A DNA stretch of 64,000 bases. Source: Dyadobacter sp. SG02 (lineage in GTDB: Bacteria; Bacteroidota; Bacteroidia; Cytophagales; Spirosomataceae). Position 1 is the stretch's first letter. Each line of letters opens with the position of its first letter. A program made the translations under genes and the position numbers. The notes under the pieces were generated by a model. It saw only the letters and a program-made list of their open reading frames with translations. It made no database searches and was not told the DNA's origin. Shown here piece by piece: positions 26,625 through 34,615 of the stretch. Location: NCBI RefSeq assembly GCF_900109045.1, contig NZ_FNYL01000003.1:587134-651133 (forward strand). Reading direction: 5' to 3'.

Positions 26625-27698
26625 GTGGAATTACAGGATTTAAGAAACAGGATCGATGGGCTGGACGACCAGCTGCTGAGCATTTTGAACGAGCGCATGG
26701 AGCTCGTCAAAAAGGTAGGTGAGTGGAAACGATCTTCCCAGTCGATTATTTACCGCCCCGAAAGAGAAAAGCAGATTCTCGACCGGCTGGCGGAACGTAA
26801 CAACGGGTTGCTCACCCGCCAGGCGATCGACGCCATTTTCTTCGAAATTTTTGCCGTATCCCGTAACCTGGAATTGCCCGAGCGGGTGTCCTATCTTGGC
26901 CCGGAAGGAAGTTTTACCCACCAGGCCGCAGAAGGTCGGTTCGGGGCGATGAGCGAGTACCTCGTATTGCCTACGATCCATTCGGTATTTGAGAGTGTCG
27001 AAACCGGTCGTGCCAAGTTCGGCGTGGTGCCTATCGAGAATAATCAGGAGGGGATCGTGGTTGAAACAGTGGATTTCCTGCGCGAAAAGGACCTTTCGAT
27101 CGTGGCTGAGGTACTTTTGAAAGTGCATTTTACCTTCGCTTCACAATCGGATACCCTGAAATCGATCAAAAGGATTTATTCCAAAGACATTGCATTCCGG
27201 CAATGCGGGAAGTTTATCAGTGAATATCTGGAAGGTATGGGTATCGAACTCATAGCGGTGGATTCTACTTCGAAAGCGGCCAAACTCGCTTCCGAAGAGC
27301 CGGATGCCGCTGCCATATGTTCGTCTATTTCGGCAAGACTGTTTGGAGTGCCTATTCTTTTCGATAATATCGAAGACAGCGACCAGAACCAGACACGCTT
27401 CCTGATCCTGGCGAAGGATTTTACCAATGTGAAAAGTGCAGACGACAAGACGACGATCATTGCCAATCTGCCCAATACCAACCGTCCCGGCGTATTGTAC
27501 GAGTTCCTGAAAGATTTCAACGACCGTGGTATTAACCTTACCAAGATTGAAAGCCGGCCGTTGCGCGGGGAGGCGTCGTTCCGCGCGTGGTTCCTGGTAG
27601 AATTTCTCGGGCATATGGACGACCCGCAGGTTCAGGAGATCATGCACAAGTACGGGACGCATTTGAAATGGCTCGGAAGTTATGTGAAAGTGGCCTGA
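26625..27698 (+). CDS. pheA: Bifunctional chorismate mutase/prephenate dehydratase
   Basis: Residues 1-90 are an AroQ-type chorismate mutase (LRNRIDGLDDQLLSILNERM, with the catalytic Arg and Lys in helix 1 and 'VGEWKR'). Residues about 92-275 are prephenate dehydratase (YLGPEGSFTHQAA, VVPIENNQEG, and the catalytic motif NQTRFLIL). Residues about 285-357 are an ACT domain with the ESRPLRGE motif, which binds phenylalanine for feedback inhibition. The start is GTG at 26625, needed to keep helix 1 of the mutase. It converts chorismate through prephenate to phenylpyruvate. The gene is closed by a strong terminator. Confidence 0.93.
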   Translation: MELQDLRNRIDGLDDQLLSILNERMELVKKVGEWKRSSQSIIYRPEREKQILDRLAERNNGLLTRQAIDAIFFEIFAVSRNLELPERVSYLGPEGSFTHQAAEGRFGAMSEYLVLPTIHSVFESVETGRAKFGVVPIENNQEGIVVETVDFLREKDLSIVAEVLLKVHFTFASQSDTLKSIKRIYSKDIAFRQCGKFISEYLEGMGIELIAVDSTSKAAKLASEEPDAAAICSSISARLFGVPILFDNIEDSDQNQTRFLILAKDFTNVKSADDKTTIIANLPNTNRPGVLYEFLKDFNDRGINLTKIESRPLRGEASFRAWFLVEFLGHMDDPQVQEIMHKYGTHLKWLGSYVKVA

Positions 27699-27710
27699 TA
27701 TTTGGTTTAG

Positions 27711-27757
27711 ATAAAAAGCAGCAAGCTCGCTTCAACGGCGAGCTTGCTGCTTTTTAT
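27711..27757. terminator. Perfect 20-bp stem bidirectional terminator
   Basis: Bases 27711-27730 and 27738-27757 are exact reverse complements around a seven-base loop (TTCAACG). The stem has a GC-rich core (GCAGCAAGCTCGC) with AAAAA before and TTTTT after, so it works as an intrinsic terminator on both strands. It lies 13 bases after pheA and 12 bases before the stop of the convergent 722-residue gene. Confidence 0.93.
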
Positions 27758-27768
27758 GTATTTTAAAC

Positions 27769-29937
27769 CTATTTCTTCAATTTCCCGCGGTACAAGGCCG
27801 GCCAGTTGCCGAACAGCTCTATTTCTGTTTCCACACCATCGGGTAATCGCACCTTCATTTTTCGTTGGGCCGAAGGCTGCTGGAACGAATCGACTGCCAA
27901 CACGACAATCTGGTTCCCTTTTACAATGGATGTAACGAATGGCTGCTTGCCATCGATTGCCAGCAAAGCCTGTTCCTTTTTGGGCTGTACCCATTGGCCA
28001 TTCAGCTGGAATGCCAGATCCTGGTTTTGCCCACCGACAATTACGTCCTCAACCTGCTTGGCCATCCAGTTGCCCAGTACATAATATTCCGTCGGGAAAT
28101 CCCAGTAGGGAGCGGCGGTTCCGCCGGAAGTATTGCGGCCTACCTGACTTTCGGGCGTTTTGCCGTCGGCCGGATACCATTCGTAACCCCAGCCCCACAT
28201 GTCTTTCGATAATTTGTAGGCATTCGGGTTTTGGGCGTTCGCGCCGCCGTCGTGCCAGAGGTAATAGCCGTCGAAAAGGATTAATGAAAACAGCGAAAAG
28301 CTCAGCGCCTGGCTGGCGGGCATCATTTCGAGCTGGTTCATGATAAGTTCGCCTTTCGGATCGGTGAGCTGGTAGTTCCAGGGCACAATGGGGTCTTTGT
28401 ACAAAGGCATGTACCGGTTCCAGCCATAGAAAATGAACTTGTTGTTTTTCTGATAAGGCAGGAGCTTGTTGATGCGAAGCGAATGAATCGCCGACAGCAA
28501 AACAAAGTTATTAGGAGAATTACCCGCATTGTCGATCGCAAACATCGGTTTGGGATACACATCGATCGGGACGGTATTGAATATCTCCCGGAAGCTATCG
28601 CCGTTCTGCAGCGGCTCGAAGTTCGGGTTGTTGGCCTTGGGTTCGCTGTAATCCTTCATCAGGTCTTTTGGGTTAACCCCGCCCACCGTGTTGATATGCG
28701 GATTGGTATAAGCCCCGCCACCCCAGTAGTCCAGCAGATGCATATCGGGATGGTTCTTTTTGATCACCCTCGAAAACCATATCAACCGCTGAATGACTTC
28801 TTTGGAATACTTCTGGTTCCAGAATTCAAAATCATACGCATAAACCCCGAAACCCGGTACGCCGGCCAATGCCTCCACTTGCTCTTTGGAAAGACTGGAA
28901 AACCATTTCTCGTCCTTATCACCAAAATAATTGGGAGTGGCCGTATAATGCAGCTTTTTCGCAGGGTATTCCTTTTCGGTATTGGCCATGTAACCAATGC
29001 CCCGTTTGTAATAATTATCGGAAGAAACATAGTTGTTCAGCCGGTACTGCATGACAAGTTTGCCCTTGATCGGTTCAAATTCGGGGAAACGCGTATCGAA
29101 ATCGACGTTAGTGGTGCGCGAAGGAGAAAACCAGTCCGGGATGCCGATACGCGTCAATGCATTGGCAGCCGGCTGATCGGGCTTGCCGGCGATGTAGATA
29201 TTCTGCTGACGGACGGTGCGGTTTTTGGCTGCATTCCACCAGTCGTTATAAGGAGCGTCGATCCAGCGGGCTGTTATGGAGTACAAATAGCCCGGTTTTA
29301 CTTCGATACCATTTTCCAGGCCCTGCACCACAATGCCGTCGATCATGACGACCCTCGTGCGGTTGTCGTTGTAGTTGGCAAAGTCCCGGAGGAAAAGCTT
29401 GCCGTTTTTGCGAACAGGCCGCACGTCGAGCCAGTTGTCCTTGCTCCCCTGACGGACCCATTGCCTGGCATCCATAATATCATTGGCCACCGCAGCTTCG
29501 AAATTGAATGCGGCTGTTGTCTGGCAACCCTGCTGGCCGAGGCTCGAAACACTGATTTGAGCCTCGCCGCCGTTCACCTGTACATCGGGGACCGTAAGCC
29601 ACACGCCATAGCGGTGCGGTACGGCCTGGAAGGTTTGTGTTTTGCCGTTCTGGGTGATTTTTACGTCATAAGGCGAAAGCCCGCCTGCATTGGCAGCGAG
29701 TTCGAACTGCATTTCGCGGCCGATCTGGCGGTACCGGCGGATCGTCAGGTCGCATGCATTGGACGCCGAGTCTAGCGTCCGCGCCATGGGGAGACCCTCT
29801 GTAACCTGAATGTAAGTTTTGTCGTGGCTGGGACCAAAACGGTTCCAGGCCCAAAGCCCGGAACCGATCAGGAATGCGAGAATGCCACTAAGCCAGATAA
29901 GCGATGTTTTGGTCAAAACCTTCTTTTTATGTGTCAC
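27769..29937 (-). CDS. Unrecognised 722-residue membrane-anchored protein
   Basis: I do not recognise this family. A single membrane helix near residues 12-31 (SLIWLSGILAFLIGSGLWAW) is followed by a large extracytoplasmic part. The first 170 residues look like one or two beta-sandwich modules (for example FELAANAGGLSPYDVKIT). Residues about 270-640 are rich in Trp and Tyr and resemble a TIM-barrel glycosidase (VYAYDFEFWNQKYS, LLDYWGGGAYTNP, FDGYYLWHDGG), while the C-terminus (residues 650-722) resembles the small beta domain that ends many glycoside hydrolases. No catalytic pair can be assigned with confidence. It is the last gene of a three-gene operon. Confidence 0.8.
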   Translation of the reverse strand: MTHKKKVLTKTSLIWLSGILAFLIGSGLWAWNRFGPSHDKTYIQVTEGLPMARTLDSASNACDLTIRRYRQIGREMQFELAANAGGLSPYDVKITQNGKTQTFQAVPHRYGVWLTVPDVQVNGGEAQISVSSLGQQGCQTTAAFNFEAAVANDIMDARQWVRQGSKDNWLDVRPVRKNGKLFLRDFANYNDNRTRVVMIDGIVVQGLENGIEVKPGYLYSITARWIDAPYNDWWNAAKNRTVRQQNIYIAGKPDQPAANALTRIGIPDWFSPSRTTNVDFDTRFPEFEPIKGKLVMQYRLNNYVSSDNYYKRGIGYMANTEKEYPAKKLHYTATPNYFGDKDEKWFSSLSKEQVEALAGVPGFGVYAYDFEFWNQKYSKEVIQRLIWFSRVIKKNHPDMHLLDYWGGGAYTNPHINTVGGVNPKDLMKDYSEPKANNPNFEPLQNGDSFREIFNTVPIDVYPKPMFAIDNAGNSPNNFVLLSAIHSLRINKLLPYQKNNKFIFYGWNRYMPLYKDPIVPWNYQLTDPKGELIMNQLEMMPASQALSFSLFSLILFDGYYLWHDGGANAQNPNAYKLSKDMWGWGYEWYPADGKTPESQVGRNTSGGTAAPYWDFPTEYYVLGNWMAKQVEDVIVGGQNQDLAFQLNGQWVQPKKEQALLAIDGKQPFVTSIVKGNQIVVLAVDSFQQPSAQRKMKVRLPDGVETEIELFGNWPALYRGKLKK

Positions 29938-29947
29938 GATGCGTTGT

Positions 29948-30607
29948 TTACCACCAACGATAGAACAGGCCTATCGAGCCGTTCACGGACGAAATGCCCT
30001 TGTCGATGTAGTCATATTTGTAAGCGGTCGCGTCATATTTGACACGCACGTCGAGACCAAATGTACCGTCCTTTTTGAACAAAAACTTGGAACCGGCACC
30101 TATGCCGTACTTGAAGCGTACTTTCTGGTCCTGCACCGACAATGTACCGTAATATACCGTATAATCGAGAATGCTCGCGCCCATACTTGCCTGCACGTAT
30201 GGCTGTACCTGCGAATTACGTGGCAGGAAGTGGTAGTTCGCAAACAATTCCACGGGATATTGCGAAACGGTGCGTGTCTGCACGGCGGAAATGGTGCCGT
30301 CCGAACCTTCGTACAATGCGCGCGGCACTCGTTTCTCGAAATACGTCGAACCGATTTCGCCGCCGACGGAAACCGGCGAGTTCCTTAAAACCCATTCGAT
30401 CGAGATCGAGGCGTTCTGAAATGAGGCTTTATCGATATAGTTGTCCTTGAAAGAGCCCATCGGCACGGCGCCCATGTAGCGCACGGTAGCCAGGTAATAG
30501 GTGTATCGTTCAAATGGCGAAGCAATGGTGTATAACTTGGGTTTCTCCTGTGCCAATGTGGGCAGAACACTTCCAAGAAAAAGGGCAATGATGAGGAATC
30601 GTTTCAT
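29948..30607 (-). CDS. Outer-membrane beta-barrel protein, small porin-like
   Basis: A signal peptide (MKRFLIIALFLGSVLPTLAQ) is followed by about 200 residues of alternating polar and hydrophobic strands ending in an aromatic residue (SIGLFYRWW), as in the eight-stranded outer-membrane protein beta-barrel family. Internal strands such as LFANYHFLPRNSQVQPYVQA and FKYGIGAGSKFLFKKDG fit. No function beyond the barrel can be read. It sits between the DUF4136 lipoprotein and the 722-residue gene, with 3- and 10-base gaps. Confidence 0.85.
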   Translation of the reverse strand: MKRFLIIALFLGSVLPTLAQEKPKLYTIASPFERYTYYLATVRYMGAVPMGSFKDNYIDKASFQNASISIEWVLRNSPVSVGGEIGSTYFEKRVPRALYEGSDGTISAVQTRTVSQYPVELFANYHFLPRNSQVQPYVQASMGASILDYTVYYGTLSVQDQKVRFKYGIGAGSKFLFKKDGTFGLDVRVKYDATAYKYDYIDKGISSVNGSIGLFYRWW

Positions 30608-30610
30608 TTG

Positions 30611-31222
30611 TTACTTGATTTTGAGATAACCGGATTGACCGAAAATGGAATCCGCCATTTTTTCTACGAGTTTTTGGTCGCCGATGGCCGCACCGCGGAT
30701 TTGCGCATCCCAGATCACATTGAAGGTCTTGCCGGATGGCGTCGTCTGCGGGTTTTTGAAATCGAGCATCGAGATCAGCCAGGAGCTTTCGCTGGTTTCG
30801 TAGTAGCTGTAATAGCTTGGGTAGCCGTAGCCGTAACCGCCCCAGTAGCCACCGTAGTAGGAGGAAAGCGGTTGAGACACCACATTGAGATAGGTGTTAG
30901 TGATCCAGGAAACATTGATACCGACGTCCGGATTTTCCTTGCGGCCTACGTATTTGTATCCCGCCGCTTCCATATTCTTGATAAGGCTTTGCAACATGGC
31001 GCGGTCAATGTCGTCCAGGGAAGCACCGGCGCGGTTATTTTCGACGATCAGCACCGAATCTACAATGCTGAATGTTTTGTACTGACTGAAATTGGCGGAT
31101 TGATCGTGATTTGTAATGTATACCAACGACTCCTCATTGGAAAGGTCGCTGATCGGGTCTTTCGAACACGACATCAACCCGAGGCCGACGATCAGTAAGA
31201 GGAAAGAGGCTTTTTTGAACAT
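30611..31222 (-). CDS. DUF4136 lipoprotein
   Basis: A lipoprotein signal with lipobox LMSC at about residues 16-19, then a DUF4136 domain: NFSQYKTFSIVDSVLIVE near the start, and GYKYVGRKENPDVGINVSW, the strand that is typical of the family. A Tyr/Gly-rich loop (GGYWGGYGYGYPSYYSYY) is inserted before the last third. The protein ends with WDAQIRGAAIGDQKLVEKMADSIF. It should be attached to a membrane facing the periplasm. The function of DUF4136 proteins is unknown. First gene of the operon with the beta-barrel and 722-residue genes. Confidence 0.88.
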   Translation of the reverse strand: MFKKASFLLLIVGLGLMSCSKDPISDLSNEESLVYITNHDQSANFSQYKTFSIVDSVLIVENNRAGASLDDIDRAMLQSLIKNMEAAGYKYVGRKENPDVGINVSWITNTYLNVVSQPLSSYYGGYWGGYGYGYPSYYSYYETSESSWLISMLDFKNPQTTPSGKTFNVIWDAQIRGAAIGDQKLVEKMADSIFGQSGYLKIK

Positions 31223-31288
31223 TTGAGTATGACTTTTAAAATTTGTTAAATAAACGAAAATTGAAATGCTTAAAGTTTACGAGGCTGT

Positions 31289-31352
31289 GAGTTCATGAGC
31301 TTAAAGTTTATGATTCCACACAGCACACTTTAAACTATAAACTCATAAACTC
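31289..31352. repeat. Imperfect inverted repeat built from 7-8-nt units
   Basis: The left arm (31289-31310) and right arm (31331-31352) match in 19 of 22 positions around a 20-base loop. The right arm is itself made of iterated ATAAACT-type units, the left of the complementary GAGTTyAT type. It lies upstream of the DinB-like gene and downstream of the DUF4136 promoter region, so its role (structure of a leader, or a decayed repeat) is open. Confidence 0.7.
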
Positions 31353-31480
31353 TGACCGTATCGTTTGCAGATTGGTTGGAACGTTAAGTTTTCTCGCAGA
31401 ATGTCAGGAGAGTATGGAAGCCGGCAAAATGTCTCTTTAATATTGAAAACGCATTTGGATAATCTTCGTCCGATTCCCCG

Positions 31481-31488
31481 TAAATTTG
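31481..31488 (+). promoter_or_regulatory. Promoter -7 box (TAAATTTG) for the DinB-like gene
   Basis: A perfect TAnnTTTG element 21 bases before the ATG, with a TTG trinucleotide 23 bases upstream (in GCATTTGGAT). Spacing is at the long end of what is accepted for Bacteroidota promoters. Confidence 0.55.
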
Positions 31489-31508
31489 CAGCTGTTTAAT
31501 CTAATCAT

Positions 31509-32069
31509 ATGGAAGCAAAAGAAGAGATTTTAAGAATCATAGATGTACTCAACGACACGTACGAAAGCGAAGAAGCATGGTACGGACCGTCGGTAGTGGA
31601 AGCGCTGCGCGATGTAACGCCGAAAATCGCGGAGACGCGCCTGAGCAGCAATACGCACTCGATCGCCGAAATCGTGTACCACATGACTACCTGGCGCATT
31701 TTCGCCGTTCGCAAGTTGCAGGGCGATGCAGAGTTTGATATTAAAACACAGGATAAAGACTGGAAGAAGTTTCCGGTGGTGGATGAGTTTGAATGGGAGG
31801 CGATCCAGATGGAGCTGAGCCTTTCTCAGGAAGAGCTGGTTTCGGAACTCGAAAAGATCGAAGACGACAGCTTCCTGGAAGAATTCGTGCCCGGCCGCGA
31901 TTATTCCTATTATACATTAATACACGGCGTGATCCAGCACGACGTCTACCACGCAGGGCAGATCGGACTCATTAAAAAAGCAGCGAAAGCCATGCGCCTG
32001 GAAGACGACGACGACTATGGCGCTTTCGGCGATCGTTCGGACTACGACAATTCCGCGGATTATTACTGA
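31509..32069 (+). CDS. DinB-family four-helix protein, putative metal-dependent hydrolase/transferase
   Basis: The 186 residues fit the DinB/YfiT-like fold: four helices with a three-histidine metal site, here the His in IVYHMTTWRI and the pair in VIQHDVYHAGQIGLI. The family includes thiol-dependent transferases (bacillithiol, mycothiol S-transferases); in this protein the partner thiol is unknown. The C-terminal tail is strongly acidic and rich in Asp and Tyr (EDDDDYGAFGDRSDYDN), beyond the normal fold. It is transcribed alone from its own promoter. Confidence 0.85.
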   Translation: MEAKEEILRIIDVLNDTYESEEAWYGPSVVEALRDVTPKIAETRLSSNTHSIAEIVYHMTTWRIFAVRKLQGDAEFDIKTQDKDWKKFPVVDEFEWEAIQMELSLSQEELVSELEKIEDDSFLEEFVPGRDYSYYTLIHGVIQHDVYHAGQIGLIKKAAKAMRLEDDDDYGAFGDRSDYDNSADYY

Positions 32070-32143
32070 TACTTACATGAAATTTTGTAAAAATAGGCAA
32101 CTACCTATTGTTTATAATTTAAATTTTATATTTTGCATTATAA

Positions 32144-32231
32144 TAGAACGTGGGATGTTGAGAAATACCAACGTTCTAATGGTGTGGATATAGACGAAAA
32201 GGCTGTCCGATATTTCGGGCAGCCTTTTTTT
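32144..32231 (+). ncRNA. Candidate small RNA ending in an intrinsic terminator
   Basis: A promoter-like stretch (TTG near 32110 and TATATTTTG near 32128-32136) precedes two stem-loops. The first pairs TAGAACGT (32144-32151) with ACGTTCTA (32171-32178). The second pairs GGCTG-T-CCGA with TCGG-G-CAGCC (32201-32224) and is followed by seven T residues. This gives about 88 bases of structured RNA between the DinB gene and the response regulator. It could instead be only the DinB 3' region plus terminator. No known family is recognised. Confidence 0.4.
32201..32231 (+). terminator. Intrinsic terminator upstream of the response regulator
   Basis: Ten-pair stem with a TATT loop (one G-U pair) followed by a run of seven T residues. 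It separates DinB or the candidate small RNA from the two-component genes. Confidence 0.85.
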
Positions 32232-32279
32232 AAGCAAAAATCTGTGCAACATTTGGCACTTTAAACCGCTTGATCATCT

Positions 32280-32957
32280 ATGAAAATACTAATCGTTGAA
32301 GACGAACCGAAACTCGCAGGTTTTCTCAAAAGAGGTCTCGAAGAACAGTCGTGGGAAGTGGAATTGGCTTACGACGGACAAGTCGGTAAGAAAATGGCTT
32401 CCAACTACCGGTTCGACGTGATCATTCTGGATGTAAACCTGCCGCTCCTCAACGGCTACGACCTCGCCAAGCAGCTCCGCGCCGACGGCCTGACGACACC
32501 GATCCTGTTCCTGACCGCATTAGGAACGATCGACGACAAGCTCGACGGTTTCGAAGCCGGTGGCGACGATTATCTGGTAAAACCATTCGAATTCCGCGAA
32601 CTCATTGCGCGCATTAAGGTGCTTTCGCAGCGCAACAGCGCCCGCGAGCAATCCAGCCAGGTACTTACCCTCGCCGATCTCGAACTGAACCTCGACGAAA
32701 AGGTGGCCAGAAGAGGCGGTAACCGCATCGATCTCACGGCCAAAGAATTCGCATTGCTAGAATACCTCATGCGCAACCGCGGGCGCGTGGTCTCGCGCGT
32801 GGACATTGCGGAGCAGGTGTGGGATATCCGCTTCGATACCGGTACCAATGTGATCGACGTGTACATCAATTTTCTTCGTAAAAAAGTCGATAAAGACTAT
32901 CCTTCCAAGCTGATCCACACCGTGGTAGGCATGGGCTACATTTTCAAGGAAGAATGA
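32280..32957 (+). CDS. OmpR/CusR-type response regulator
   Basis: A receiver domain (residues 1-120) has VEDE for the Mg2+ pocket, the phosphoacceptor Asp in VIILDVNLPL and Lys in LVKPFEFRE. A winged-helix DNA-binding domain follows (residues 130-225) with LTAKEFALLEYLMRN and the recognition region GTNVIDVYINFLRKKVDKD. It overlaps the kinase gene by four bases (ATGA), so the two are cognate. The CusR-like type usually controls envelope or metal genes, but no target is adjacent. It is a close paralogue of the regulator at 58293-58979. Confidence 0.92.
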   Translation: MKILIVEDEPKLAGFLKRGLEEQSWEVELAYDGQVGKKMASNYRFDVIILDVNLPLLNGYDLAKQLRADGLTTPILFLTALGTIDDKLDGFEAGGDDYLVKPFEFRELIARIKVLSQRNSAREQSSQVLTLADLELNLDEKVARRGGNRIDLTAKEFALLEYLMRNRGRVVSRVDIAEQVWDIRFDTGTNVIDVYINFLRKKVDKDYPSKLIHTVVGMGYIFKEE

Positions 32958-34324
32958 ATATCAAAACCCGCCTGACGTTGTTGTTTACCCTGCTGGTAGG
33001 CTCTATCATGGCGCTGTTTTGTCTTGCTATTTACTTTTTCTACGACCAATACCGCGAAAAGCAGTTCTACTCCTTCCTCAACGAGCGCGGCCAGACAGTC
33101 GCCCAGCTGGTGGAAGCAAGCCACGGCATCAGCAAAGCGGACATCGAAAAGATCGAAAAAGAAAACAAAACGGTCCTGCTCGACGAGGAAATCACGATTT
33201 ACGATGGTTCCGATTCGATTATATTCGTAAGCGGGAAGGAAAATCTCACCCTTTCCAAACCCATGCTTACCGAAGCGCGGGCCGGGAAGGAGATCCATAC
33301 CAAGCACCAGAAGAAAGAGGTAATCATTATCCGCCACATTTTGCAGGATCACCGGAAACCGTGGGTCGTGGCGGTGATCGCGAAAGATCACCTGGGAGTG
33401 AACCAATTGAACCGCCTGCGCGAAATCCTGCTGATCGGCTGGTTGCTGTCCATGGTATTGGTAGGTGTGGCCGGCTGGCAATTCTCGAACGACGCTATCA
33501 AGCCTGTGGCTGACATTATCGACCAGGTGAACAACATATCGGCTGGTAATTTGCATGAAAAAGTGCGGGTAGGCCGGGAAAAAGACGAGCTTGCATTGCT
33601 CGCAGAAACATTTAACCAAATGCTTACCCGGCTTGAAATCGCGTTCGTGGCGCAGAAAAACTTTGTCTCGCACGCGTCGCACGAGTTGCGCACGCCGCTG
33701 GCGCTCATTATGAGCGAGGCAGAGCTGAGTTTGATGAAAGAGCGCTCGCCAGCCGATTACCAGGACGCGTTAAAGGGAATCTGGTCCGAAGCGAAGGAAA
33801 TGAACGAGCTCGTAAGCCGCCTGCTGGAACTCGCCCGGACAGAAGAGAATGCATTCCGCGTCACTTTCTCGAAAATCAGGATCGACGAGGTGCTGTGGCA
33901 GGCGAAAGGCTCCGTGCAGCAGAAGAACCCGGGTTACCAGGTACATATTCATTACGATAAAATCCCCGAGGACGAGGAGCAACTGAAACGTTTTGGCGAC
34001 GAAAGCCTGCTGCGGACCGCATTCCTCAACCTGATGGATAATGCGTGTAAATACTCGCCTGATAAAACCTGCAATGTCTTCCTGGAAATCAAAAACAGGC
34101 TGATTATCATTTACTTCCGCGATATGGGTATCGGCATCGCGCAGGAAGAGTTGCCTTATATTTTCGATACCTTTTACCGCAGCCAGTCTACGATCAGCAA
34201 GGCCGGGTATGGCATCGGCCTCGCACTCACCAAACGCATTATCAATATGCAGGGTGCCAGCATCGAAGTAGAATCTGCATTAGGCTCCGGTACGACCTTT
34301 ATTTTGAAGTTCCCACCTTTTTAA
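32954..34324 (+). CDS. Membrane sensor histidine kinase with HAMP domain
   Basis: Two membrane helices (about residues 9-28 and 156-175) flank a periplasmic sensor of about 125 residues. A HAMP linker follows, then HisKA with VSHASHELRTPLALI (phosphorylated His near 244), and the HATPase with NLMDNACKYS (N box), GIGIAQEELPYIFD (G1), and GYGIGLALTK (G2). The same-strand response regulator upstream overlaps by four bases. The sensed signal is unknown; no obvious metal-binding histidines occur in the sensor. Confidence 0.92.
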   Translation: MNIKTRLTLLFTLLVGSIMALFCLAIYFFYDQYREKQFYSFLNERGQTVAQLVEASHGISKADIEKIEKENKTVLLDEEITIYDGSDSIIFVSGKENLTLSKPMLTEARAGKEIHTKHQKKEVIIIRHILQDHRKPWVVAVIAKDHLGVNQLNRLREILLIGWLLSMVLVGVAGWQFSNDAIKPVADIIDQVNNISAGNLHEKVRVGREKDELALLAETFNQMLTRLEIAFVAQKNFVSHASHELRTPLALIMSEAELSLMKERSPADYQDALKGIWSEAKEMNELVSRLLELARTEENAFRVTFSKIRIDEVLWQAKGSVQQKNPGYQVHIHYDKIPEDEEQLKRFGDESLLRTAFLNLMDNACKYSPDKTCNVFLEIKNRLIIIYFRDMGIGIAQEELPYIFDTFYRSQSTISKAGYGIGLALTKRIINMQGASIEVESALGSGTTFILKFPPF

Positions 34325-34380
34325 TTCCTTTTTAATTCAGCGTTAATGCCTCTTTAACAACGGAAAAGCTCCTTTGTAGT

Positions 34381-34419
34381 GTAAATCGCACGTTCTGATT
34401 TACATATGCCGTGAGGCAT
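34381..34419 (+). other. Two consecutive small hairpins downstream of the kinase
   Basis: GTAAATC (34381-34387) pairs with GATTTAC (34397-34403), and ATGCC (34406-34410) pairs with GGCAT (34415-34419) around a GTGA loop, followed by a short T run. They may mark the 3' end of the kinase transcript. The rest of 34420-34570 shows no gene or motif that I can support. Confidence 0.4.
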
Positions 34420-34582
34420 TTTCCAGTAGCTTTCACCCGTTGGTTTTCGCCCTTTTTTGCAGGCCGTCCTTCATCTATTTTCGAACAAAGCGGCGCCTGT
34501 GACGATGCGGGGACAACGGATTAAAATATCAAAGAAAAACTGTATTGAGTTAAATTGAGTTAGGTGAGTAGTAAGAAAAGAC

Positions 34583-34615
34583 TGGCCTTCGGATCTTCCG
34601 GAGGCCAATTTTTTT
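34583..34615. terminator. Terminator at the end of the mscS-type gene
   Basis: An 11-base stem with one G-U pair (34583-34593 with 34597-34607, three-base loop) is flanked by a T run on each strand side (TTTTTTT after it on plus; CTTTTC after it on minus). The stop codon of the minus-strand MscS gene lies in the plus-strand T run. Likely bidirectional. Confidence 0.8.

Noticed and set aside
28483..29775. 430-codon open frame opposite the 722-residue gene
   Set aside because: Arg/His/Val-rich shadow translation without signal, domain or promoter.
32254..32273. Sigma-54 promoter (TGGCAC...GC) before the response regulator
   Set aside because: Spacing between GG and GC is 11 bases instead of 10 and the -12 element is not TTGCA-like.
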